Shown here piece after piece: positions 12,942 to 24,900 of a stretch of DNA of 64,000 nt (position 1 is its first letter; every line of letters begins with the position of its first letter). The position numbers were made by a program, and so were the translations under genes. The stretch is from Rhineura floridana (Eukaryota; Chordata; Lepidosauria; Squamata; Rhineuridae): the NCBI RefSeq assembly GCF_030035675.1, contig NC_084495.1:10757001-10821000 (forward strand). Direction: 5' to 3'. The notes below the pieces were generated by a model that saw only the letters and a list, made by a program, of their open reading frames with translations, did not search any database and was not told the DNA's origin.

Positions 12942-15900
12942 ATATAGATATATATACAGCAATTTGTGGTCCTCATAAAGATTAAACATTTTAATGCAAA
13001 TTTATCCTAATAAACACATTATTATGCAGTTTTGACCCATGTACAGATTATTTGCAAGCAATTTCTCATCATATAATACAATTTGTATGTTAGTTTCACC
13101 CAAATTTGACAAATTCAGCTTTAAATGTGAACTGAATCAAATTCCTCCTCAATCCCTAATCATCTATGTGGCTCCTTTTTAAGAAAACAACATGAGATCT
13201 GAAACACAGCCAACTTTTGGAATCTATACTTACCCGAATTCTCCAACCAAACAATGATTACAAAAATGCATATAGTGTGCATAAAAATGAATAAATTCGT
13301 GAAGAATAACAAACAAAAATGCATCCTATTAAGATAAATTGCTTGCAGAAATGTGTACATTAATCAAAACTGCAGACAAAAAACGTGTTTATTAGGAGAA
13401 AGTTGCATTAAAATGTGAAAGAATTTTTAGGAGGATTTTTTTTTTAAGAAATGCAAATCGCTGCTGAAAGAACCAAATGTAAGAATAGGGAAATGAGAAA
13501 CTGGGAGAAACAAGACTGACAGATTCTGCCATCCCTATATGGCATAGATTCCCCTCCCCTCTCCCCCATAGCCAATTACATTGTATTTTTCTCCTGTTCC
13601 ATGGATTAGGATGTCATTTGAAGACTGGTGCAAAAGCTTCACTGATGTGGATATCTGTCGGATTGTGAACACGTCATTTTTCAGTATCCATAAGACCTGG
13701 GAAAAGAAAATGATGCATGGATGGTGGACCAAGAATCCAGACCCCTTGTTGAACCGCTCTGGAGGCTGCTTCAATCACCAAGCCACCTTCTTACAAAACC
13801 CACAGGTTGCAGCACATTTATACTTAATTTTTTTCCCTTCATCAGCATTACATACCTATAACTACACATCAACAGCAAAGCTGAACTGAAAGTTCTGCTG
13901 CTACACCTTTCAGCTTGGAAGTTGGGGGGCAGGACAAGGGTGTTGCCTCAAAGCTGCCTTACCAGCTTGAGTTTTTGTAAGCAGCGGAACTGTACTGGGG
14001 GGTAGGGACGGGGAAATGTGTCCAATAATCCACTGATAATCCATTTTTATAGACTGAGCAAGAGACATTGCTCACAGTTGATGAACGCTCTGTGACATTG
14101 TTCACAGAGGTGATATTAGCAAAGGGAGTAGATTTATGCACGGAGAAAGTGGATAGAGATTTTTTTCTCCATCTCTCATAATACTGGAACTTGTGGACAT
14201 CCAGTGAAGCTGACTGCTGGAAGATTCAGGATAGACAAAAGAACTTCACGCAGCGCATAGTTCTGCCATGGAATTCACTCCCACAAGGGGCTGTGATGGC
14301 CACCAGCGTGGATGGCTTTAAAAGAGGATTAGACAAATCCATGGAGGGTCAGGCTATCGATGGCTACTGGCCATGATGGCTGTGCTCTTCCGCCATAGTC
14401 AGATGCTGTACACTTCTGAATGCCAGTTTCTGGAAACCGCAGGGAAGGAGAGTGCTCTTGTGCCCAGGTCTTGCTTGTGGGCTTCCCATGGGCATCTGGT
14501 TGGCCACTGTGAGAACAGAATGCTGGACTAGATGGGCCACTGGCCTGGTCCAACAGACTCTTCTTCTGTTCAGCTCATAGGAACATAGGAAGCTGCCTTC
14601 TAATGAATCAGACCATTGGTCCATCTAGCTCAGTACTGTGTGCACTAATTTGGCAGCAGTTCTCCAGGGTTTCCAGCAGGGGCCTCTTCCAGTCCTACCT
14701 GGAGATGCTGGGGATTAAACCTAGGACCTTCTGGATGGAAAGCAGTTGCGAGTGAAGGGGCGAAATAACACAAGGACACATCAGCTTGGGTTGAACAAGG
14801 GCCACTTTATTAAACTATACAAAAACACCTTTTAAAGTGACCTGCAGAGGGAAACCTAGGTGCGGAACTATCTATAAGCAAGCATCTTGCCATACAGCTC
14901 ACGGGCGACCAGCCCCTGCTTGGGACAAGGGCAAGCCCCATCTGCTTACCCCTTCTGCCAGCCACACCCAGTAGGTGAGTAGGGGGGCCTTCTCAGGTCA
15001 CCACCGCCCGGGGCCGCACAACCCTCGGGTGGATGAGTTAAGTTGGCCCCAAAAGCAGCCCATATCCTGCCCTCAAGCCGCAAAGCTCTGACAGACAGGC
15101 CTCTGGAACCGCCAGTCACCTCCAAAGGTGCCTAAGGGGGCCACCGAGCTGTCCTTACCTATTTCCCTTTCCGCACCTTCCCGCCACAAAAAGGGGACAA
15201 ATCTCTATTTAGTCCCCTTTTACCCACTGCCGAGAAGCACCTCTCGCAGACACCTCTGCAGGTCTGCCAAAAAGACATTACCTGCGTCAGACAGGTGAAC
15301 GCCATCAGCCCTGTACAGTTCACCCATCCAATGCTGAATGCAGGGTGTGAAATAGCCAAACCCCCCTGCCCCAGAATAGCCAACCGAATTTGCCGGTTGG
15401 CCTTCTTTCGCGCTTGGTCCATCCCTATCGGGCTCCAGACACCACGCCAAACCCTTCGCGGGAGTATGTCTGACCAAAGCAGACGTACCCAAGGCCGACG
15501 TTGCCTTATTAACTGCATGCCATGCATGCCTGCCAAACTGAGGGCCATGCCCTTTCGTTGCAACTGAGGGCCATGCCCTTAAGTAACCGAGGCCATTGTT
15601 GCCTCCTGAACTGCATGTCCACACACGCCTGCCAAACTGAGGACCATGCCCTTCCGTTGCCTCCTGAACTGCATGTCCACACATGCCTGCCAAACTGAGG
15701 GCCATGCCCTTCCGTTGCCTCTCCAACTGCATGTCCACACATGCCTGCCAGACTGAGAGCCATGCCCTTAAGTAACCAAGGCCATCATTGCCTCCTGAAC
15801 TGCATGTCCGCACATGCCTGCCAAACTGAGGGCCGTGCCCTTTAGTAACCAAGGCCATCGTTGCCTCCTGAACTGCATGTCTGCACATGCCTGCCAAACT

Positions 15901-18900
15901 GAGGGCCATGCCCTTCTGTTGCCTCCTGAACTGCATGTCCGCACATGCCTGCCAAACTGAGGGCCATGCCCTTCCGTTGCCTCCTGAACTGCATGTCCAC
16001 ACACGCCTGCCAAACTGAGGACCATGCCCTTCCGTTGCCTCCTGAACTGCATGTCCACACATGCCTGCCAAACTGAGGGCCATGCCCTTCCGTTGCCTCT
16101 CCAACTGCATGTCCACACATGCCTGCCAGACTGAGAGCCATGCCCTTAAGTAACCAAGGCCATCATTGCCTCCTGAACTGCATGTCCGCACATGCCTGCC
16201 AAACTGAGGGCCGTGCCCTTTAGTAACCAAGGCCATCGTTGCCTCCTGAACTGCATGTCTGCACATGCCTGCCAAACTGAGGGCCATGCCCTTCTGTTGC
16301 CTCCTGAACTGCATGTCCGCACATGCCTGCCAAACTGAGGACCATGCCCTTAGGTAACCGAGGCCATCGTTGCGTCCCGAACTGCATGTCTGCACATGCC
16401 CGCCACCTGAGGGCCTTGCCTCAAATACTGAGGTCATTCCCAACTCGGGGAATGACCACCACATGCGGAGATGTCCGCACTGAACCAAGCTGGAACAAAG
16501 TGGGTAGGAGCCCGTCCCAAAGTATTCCTCCCCAGCCAAGCCACCACACTGCAGCCCATTGACTGAGGCCTAACTGTAAGCCCAGGATAGGGTGCACAGC
16601 TGCTCCATCCCTGTCCAGCAACATTGCCGGTCCATCAATGTATACAGGTACAACTCCCTTCCATGGAGAGATCTGATTGCTGGAGGGCCCGTCGAGACAA
16701 ATCTCCCTTGGATTCGGCCACCACCTCACCTATCCTAAAAGCTCCAAAAACCAGCATAAGGGCTGCTGCCTGGAATAGTCTGGCTTCATAGCTTGAGGAG
16801 CATACTGTTTTTCACTGGCCCACCATACTCAATAAAATGTCCCGTGAGAAAGGGCAATGGGGATCGAGAGTGGCAGGGTGTTCTCTAGCCCACCCAGCTA
16901 ACATACGGCGAACTCTAAAGTCCCTGGAATAAGTGGGGAAATCATCAGCCTTTACCTCGAAGTGCTTGGACTGAGAGGCCCAGTCTCCAGCCATTCACTA
17001 GGCAATCCCAGCAGGTGACTCACTGAATAGGCCACTCTGGTGCATAGCCCTTGCCGGCCCAGAAGTCCTGGGAAAACCCCTTCCTGCATTCTGATAGCTG
17101 TGGAGCATGCTGGGGCGACAGACCGGCTTATGGCCATCTTTGACTCTGCTCCCCAATATCCCAATGTGCGGTTGCACAGCACAGCTGAACCGCTCCACCT
17201 GAGTCTACCTTACCATGCCCCAAAAGAAAACTTTAAAATCTGGGCACTAGAGAACAAAGGAACAGACAAGGGCCATAACCCTACTGTTCCAAAATAGAAG
17301 GAAGTCACAGACCTGTCCCATGACCATGTTATCCCACTAAAATGGATGGGAGAGTTCCCAAGCCTCACTGCCTATAAGTCCAAGCCTGCAGCCAGCACAA
17401 AAACCCCAATGCATCCACGGACTTCCAGTTCTACATCCCAGCCCTACCTAGAGATGCTATGGACCTTCAGCCTGCAGTTCAGAGGCTCTAGCCCTGAGCT
17501 ATGTCACGTAATTCTACAGCAAGTTAGTTAGTTCTTCCCCAGGAGTGTGGGAAAACTAGACCAAATGATTTGGGCCAGAATATAAAATGTAACCTGCAGT
17601 TTGGCTCTAATTTCTTGATCAATATTTGATCACAACAAGCATTAAATTATTATACAGCCACAAACCTGTACCTGTAGTAAGGCTGTGAAAGCCCTGCTAC
17701 GACCTCATAAACCACCGGAAAAGACCTCTAATACCTGGAGGGCAGTCAAGAAACACTTTCTTGGCCTAACTGGCATGAAGCCCTTACTGACTGACCACAT
17801 GAGTATGATTGGTGGTGAATTAGGTGGTATGCCCAGGAAGGTTAACACCGGGCAGGATGGTCCATTGACACAGCCATTAAGATGAACCAGTTACATAGCC
17901 ATTCCATAATCTGTGACATCAGGTGTTAACATGCATCCAAATTTTTTACCCTCTCGTCCCGACAGCCCCTTCAAGGAAGGAGCTGAAGCGCTCCGTGCGA
18001 GAATAGAGCAGCCTATATGTAATGCTCTACCTCATAGAATTGACTGAAAAGGCAAAAACCCAGCAGCTATAAATCCCCTTGTATCCCCACAATAGATGAA
18101 AAAGCAGATTAGATGTCATACTTTCCCATAGGCAGTGCATTAACTAACTGGTAGGAAGCCATTACTGATTGCCATTGCGTCTATGCCCAAGACAAATTTA
18201 AGAGCGCAGTCCCTTAAGGCAAGCCCCAAGACTACAATATGGGATCCAGAAACTGAAAGAAAACCCCATAACAAAACAAACCTCCCCAGGAACTGGGCAG
18301 TCTGCAAGCAAGGTCCCAGTAACAGGGAGGAACGCTTTCCTTGAGCAGCTACTGCTGGGTGCTTCTCCTCACTGCTGTGAGGGCCACTGGCCTCATATTT
18401 CCCTGTTTCACATAAAGAAAGGAAATAATTTATGAGTAAGCACACTTTCCCAGCCACCATTTTAGTGCAGCTAACCCAGTTCCCCAAAGCACAGATACTG
18501 GAGATATGGCGCTGCCACCCATATTTGGCCGACTGTAGCGGCCTCCCCCTTGTAGGCTTCCAAACACCTATCATAATAGATGTCCAAAATGCAAAATTAA
18601 CATCCTATATCCCTTTCTAGTAAATGATATCATAAATCCAAGAGCAGCAGATGCTGAGGATGTGTTGCTGTCACCAATATGTGGCTGCACTATAGCAGGT
18701 TTTCCAACACAACACATAGATGAGCCAATGCAACAGTTGCACACTATATGTAATTCCAGGTAATGATATCAGAAGTCCTAACTAAAATGTAATTTCAGGT
18801 AATGATATCAGAAGTCCTAACTAAAATGTAATTCCAGGTAATGATATCAGAAGTCCTAACTAAAATGTAATTCCAGGTAATGATATCAGAAGTCCTAACT

Positions 18901-21900
18901 AAAATGTAATTCCAGGTAATGATATCAGAAGTCCTAACTAAAATGTAATTCCAGGTAATGATATCAGAAGTCCTAACTAAAATGTAATTTCAGGTAATGA
19001 TGTTTCGTTGTTGGTGCCACAATCCTCAGTAAAGGGGGGAAGAGTCTGCCTGGACCTTAAAAGGCAGCCCTATGTCAATAAGAGTCTAAGATCCTGAGGG
19101 ATCTCTATTAGGCAAATCGGGCTTTCCTCTTTGTTCCTATTCCCCAATCAATATGATTACCATCTGCTAAACTTTCCATTCCTAACTAAATTCAGGTAAA
19201 TGCCTCTTCTGTCTCAGAGTGAACAAATAGCCTGAAATTAACACTTGGAATGCAAAAGGATCGTTCACTTAAGATACAGCGATTTAGACATTTTCCAGCA
19301 AACTGTTATCTCCGCCCTTATTATCATATAACTATGAAAGGCCCAAAGGCTAAAAAGGCTCACTAGGCCCCACCAATATACTAGTATGTAGTATAATAAT
19401 CATATAATTAAGTACTTCAAACCTCATACATGCCCGGGCCTAGCAAGAAGTTGTACCTATGCCTGGGCCTAGCAAGAAGTCATAAGCCTCACGAAAGGGC
19501 TCTGCCATCACATCATGCATCTACCCTGTAATAATATAATAAAGAACCAACCTGCGTATATCATCGGGGGGGCTAAGCTGAACCTGTTGAGGGGAGAGTG
19601 CTCAGAGGGAACTTAAACTAGAAGGATTAGATACAATTTCTTTTGTTCGTCCCTTTTATTCTGATTTATTTTTAATTTCCCTTTATGTGCATGAGTCTGT
19701 CTTTAACCAGTGTATTAGCATGACTATATTTAATTTTGTTTGTATATCCAGTATAGTCTCATTTATTTTTAAACTTCCTGTGTCTTTCTTTTAACCAGCA
19801 GCAGCACTAATGTCGCCCTGCTCAATAAAAAGCCTCAACCAACCCCTCCACAACTGCTAGGTGGGGGGGGTATCGGACGTGCCGCTGCTAGGCCCCAATA
19901 CGAGGCCCACTGGTCAGGTCCCTTTACGAGGCCTGCCCCAGTCGCAGCCACGCCGCAACGCTACCACCCACAGCTGTTGGGGCTCCCAAAACCCCCTCTG
20001 GGGGTAACCAATTAGGCCTAATAGGCCCAACCAACGCCGACTGTCCTGCAGCTTTCTCTGCTATGTCCCTCGTCATCCTCTCGTCGCTCGCTGAAAGAGG
20101 AGGTAGGAGGGGCGGCCTGGCCTTAAATAGGCCCATGGCCCCTCCCCTCCCTGCCGCATGTCACGCCCACATAACGCTGCGACACACGACGTTGCCCTTA
20201 ACGAAGATGGCCGCGGCAGCATCGCTCCCTCCTCGCAACTATGCCCCGCTTATCCATGCTGCGCAGGTAAGTGGGGCTTCATATGCTCTACCACTGGGCT
20301 ACAGCCCTTCCCTCACTCAGTGTTCTTCTTTTCCTTTTAGTATGTCTTTGATGTTAAGAAGGTAGAAGATAAAGTGCTAATCTCATTGCAGCAGAAGGAC
20401 CAGCGTATTTACAAGAAGGAAGGGAAAGGGGATCACTTTGTTATTGGCTTTGAAATCTTCAAGGTAGGTGTCCATGTTGCATGTCTGATCTAACTCGGGG
20501 CACGGTAGAGGAGGGATAAGTGGAGCGATAGATCAGGATCTCCTGCTAGATCTTCGAGGGATTTGCAGTAAATTGGCCCAGGTTTGACTCAAGTGTGTAA
20601 CAACAAAATGTTTTTCATTAAGCCGCTGAAATGAAGCAAGCTGACTTGGAGTGGACTTTTGTGTTAAAAGCTCAGTTCAATTCTGGTACTGAAAACAAAG
20701 TCCTACACTCAGAATGCACTCGGAGGTGCCCCATTTTTAAATTCTGATTACGTGCCTTTGGGACCAGGTTCTGGTGGGTAGATTCAGTAGCTTAGTAGCT
20801 TATTCAGAAGTGCAGAGTCCCTTCATGTTAGTCACAGCCGCACCCCTCCCCCCCTTTGGCTGCAGGGTTGAGAATGAGATCCTTGTGAATGCCTTTTCCT
20901 AAAACAACAGACACTCCTAGGAACCAATAAGCAGGAAAGAGGAGAGTGTTAGCTACTGAGAAGAGTCTTCTCAGTGGCTGGCTCACCCCTTTCACTCTGA
21001 TTGGCTCCAATCAGCAGGAAAAAGTAAGGAAGCATGTTAGGAGACTCATCTCAATGGCTAACACACTCCCCTTTCATGATGATTGGCTTGTAGGATGCTG
21101 GAGTTATAAGGACCCTGCTGGGACCCTGCTCCTAAAAATGTAAAGGGTCTAAGACCCCCTGAGCCCCCAGACAACTATACCCCTTGGTGTTCAAGTAAAA
21201 ACACAAAATAGGTTTGACAAGGCTGAAGGCTTGTCACCTCTGCCATAAAGCATCCAAATCTATCTTCCTGTTTATTCTAATTTGGAAGGTCCACCATATG
21301 CTCTGTACCTCACTGTAATGCTGCTTTCGATAGCTAGATGCAATCCAACCCAAATGCAGAAACCTAACAGATGTCGAAACAGTGTGTGCCTAGCCAAGGC
21401 AGCATGTGAGTAAAGAACAAGTCTATATCTGATCCCTAACCGTAGGTGGAGAACAACAGAGAATATCGAATGCATACGTTGACCATACAAGAGAAGGTGG
21501 CAACATCCACATACATTGACAATCGCACAATATTTTTGAAGGTGCTTCTCAAGCAAGGCCGGTATGTCCTGATCCCAACCACCTTCAGACCTGCCATTGA
21601 AGCTGAGTTTATTCTGAGGCTGTTCACAGATGTGCCATCAGAACTCAGGTACCGGCTGCTTACAGTTTCCTCCTTCTCCCCCACTGTTTTGCAGGATTAT
21701 GCATATTTTCCAGATATTTGAAAGAGAAAAGTAGATGCAGCTGCCTCAGACAAAGGGAGCAAGGAAGATGATCATCATGACACTCTTCAGTGGGGAGTGT
21801 TGGCATGAGGGCTTCAAATAGCGCTGTACCAATTTCTCACCTTCTCAGAGGGAGGCTACACTCAACTATCATGCATTTGGCCTGTGTGCAGCTACTGTCA

Positions 21901-24900
21901 TTTCACTGCTCTGATTTCTTTTTAATTTGAAATGCATTGAAATTAATCATCCCCAACACTGTATTATTCATTATTCATCATCCTTGTAGCTGCTTCTGCT
22001 AATGGAGGTAAAGTTCAATATTCAATATAGTATCTAGCATTCATCCATCAGTCATGTCAACCTGTTTGATCTTGATATTTCAGGGAGCTGACACTGCATA
22101 AACCCAAGCTAATGTGCTTGGACATCCTATGTGGTATCCCTCGGAGGGTGTCCCAAATTAAAATCCACTCAGTGGAGGGGCTCCAGAGTCAAGACAGACA
22201 TGGCGGTAAGTGCCAAGGGTTAGTCCAAAAGTCTTTTGTCATTTTTCTCTTGCGTCAGTAAATTGTTCAAATGCCTTGAATGTTAAAATTCAATTTCTCT
22301 TAATTTATGGAAACCCTCTGCTGTCATATAAAAAGAGCTGGGGAGCTAAGATTTAGAAGGGGACCCATGATATAAGGAAGATTTAATGTTCTTGGGAATA
22401 TCGGTCCCTGTCGACTTGGTGAATAGCGCGGAGCTGAAAGGAAATAAAAACCTTTGAATGCAGCCAATATCCAAATGTTGCAATCTGAACTTTAGATAGC
22501 TAAAGTTGATACACACCCATCCACGGTCTGTTTTAAGGACCTTTCAGTACTCAGCTCCAGGCAATGGAAAGTTTGTTTCATGATGACCCAATGGGGCCTT
22601 TGCCACATGACTAACCACTTTGGCCTATCTGCATGGATTCACTCCCATTTACATGGTTTTCATGTAATAAATGTGATGGTCACATGCATCTGAATTGTTC
22701 AAAGACTGGCATACACTTCCTGTTCTGGGGTTAGCCATTTGAATGTGTGCGCATTGTAAATGTGAGTGGGAGGAGAGCTGTCTGTGCTGCTTGTATTGTC
22801 CTACTGAAGAAGCACACGCTGATTGTCTATCTGCATCTACTCTTGGTGAAGATCGCAGGCTCCTTGTAAACTGTCAATGTGCATGAAAAGCAGATATTCA
22901 CTTGAAAGTCAACCAGCGCCCTCTGCTGCCTGCTTGTTAACTGTGCTCTGCCTTTGGTTATTTGAAACTAGATCTGTGCTGGAAATTTTAAAAAATCTTT
23001 TTCAGTCATCTATTTGGTGGGTGGGGACAAAATGAAACTGTCTAGAAAGATCATCAGCTGGAGGGGGTGAATTCTCCAAAATTCTTGAGTGTTTGCTGTT
23101 ACCTCACTTAGCTTTATGAGGTGGCCATGGGTTTTCTGATTTTCTTCTTTTTAAAAAAGAGTGAGGAACTTTTGGCCCTGAACTGCAACTCCCGTCAGCC
23201 CTATCAAGCATAGCCAGAGGCCAAGGATTATGGGAGTTGTAGTTCAGCAACAAGTGGCGTGTCAAACCTACTTTTAAAACTTTTCTTTTAAAAAAGAAAG
23301 TGGCACTGACAGGGGCACAAGGCAAACTCTGCAGCATCCTGCAGCTGCACTTTCTGGGATGCCCTATGACATCACACTGTGAAAATACAAATGCAAAAAT
23401 CACATACAATGCAAAGCTTTTTTCAAAACATAAAATAATCTGAGCTGGTGAGTGCATCAAGGAAAACATACCCCAATCTACAAACATCTTCTCCAACAGT
23501 CATGACACAATCACAACAAAATAATCTACAAACTTAATTTATTCCAAAGAACAATAATGCCTGGAGATACAAACAATAATTGTGAAGAATGTACATTATA
23601 TACAGTATATTCAAAATACTTTTATTAACTTTTGTAAATATAAACATATATCTGCAGTAACATTTATGTAATTTCATACTGAACAAATGATTAAAAATAA
23701 ATGAAATATTTGTATTTGTACATTTGAAAGTAATCAAAGAGGCTAGCTGGCCTATATTATATTTTTATGAATTTATTAAAATCCACCAACTGACAACATA
23801 GTTTGTTCATAGGAACAAAGGCAGCTGCCTTACACCTTGGTCCATCCAGCTTAGTACTGTCTACACTGACTGGCAGCACCTCACCAGGATTTCAGACAGG
23901 AGTCTCTCTGAGCCCTATCTGGAGATGCCAGGGATTGAACTTTGGATCTTCTGCATGCAAAGCAGGTGCTCCCTACATTCCTTCCCCAAAGGGGGAGGGA
24001 ACATGGCGGTAATGCAGACGAAAGCTCTGCTCACGGCCGGAGTTCGATTCCAACAGAAGGAGGAAGTCGAATCTCTGGTAAAAGGGGTCGAGGTCCACTC
24101 AGCCTTCCATCCATCCGTGATCGGTAAAATGAGTGCCCGGCATATGCTGGGGGGTAAAGAAAGGCCAGGGAAGGAACTGGCAATCCCACCCCATATATAT
24201 GTTCTGCCTAGTAAACGTTGCAAGACAGCACCCTAAGAGTCGGAAACGACTCGCACGACAAGTGCGGGGACACCTTTACCTTTTTACTGTTTGCAACATC
24301 AAATGCCTAGCCCTTTGCCAAGCACAAGACAAATTAAGTTCAGAATTACAAAAGGCAATGAACACTGCTGGTGTGAAGAAATTTAAGGTTTATTGCGGCA
24401 GCATTTGCAAACAGCTAAAATGAAACTAAATAGCTATCAGGCTCTGCCTCCCCCTCCCATCTTACGCTCATCACTGGCTAGAAACCTCCCAACAGCACCT
24501 TACACCTATTAGATCTTCCCATCATCCAGGTAGCTGGTTTAACCATCAAGTGATCTCTCCTGATCCTGTCCTTGTGACATCTTGGACTGAGAATGCAGCT
24601 GCACTCTCAAGGTGGATTGTTTGTTTTGACTATCAGGCTACTTGTTTACATTAGCCAAGTGAGAACAGTCATAAGCCAATTAGCTCATCATCCCTTCAAA
24701 GCTTGAGAAAGCCATAAACAATCCCACCTGGCAGAGCAGAAGCGTGGGACAAGCTGCATTGTTTTGATTAACTGAATAACTCTTCCCGAAGGCTGTTTCT
24801 GAGTACAGACAGAGTTGAAACTTCTTTTCCAGCTTCTTCTAAATAATATCACAAAGCCTGTGCTTTCAGCTCTCTAGATTCCAATGCTAAGCAATAACAG

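Larger units (their letters stand above)
14746..20282 (-). mobile_element. Broken 5.5-kb retroelement with SGNH-like segments
   Basis: One unit inserted into a SINE within CAPN6 intron D. Oriented minus: the CpG-rich, TATA-bearing 5' end is near 20240 and a 3' end with AATAAA (revcomp of 14803-14808) lies near 14746. Ends carry GTTGCGAG (14745-14752) and its reverse complement CTCGCAAC (20232-20239). Contents: SGNH-hydrolase-like segments around a minisatellite (15545-16400), a 39-bp tandem repeat, and no recognisable reverse transcriptase, integrase or recombinase. Hydrolase-like ORFs are known in tyrosine-recombinase retroelements (Ngaro/DIRS kin), which makes that family the best guess. 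Broken, with several breaks; probably a non-autonomous derivative, of middling age since the split SINE is still readable. Family uncertain. Confidence 0.6.

Noticed and set aside
15545-16400. CRISPR-like array
   Set aside because: Units are contiguous with no unique spacers, in a vertebrate intron; this is a minisatellite. The same holds for the 39-bp array at 18748-19001.
15220-16539. The 439-codon ORF as a novel host gene
   Set aside because: Most of it is a translated minisatellite open in more than one frame, inside a repeat-bounded retroelement; only short hydrolase-like words are meaningful.
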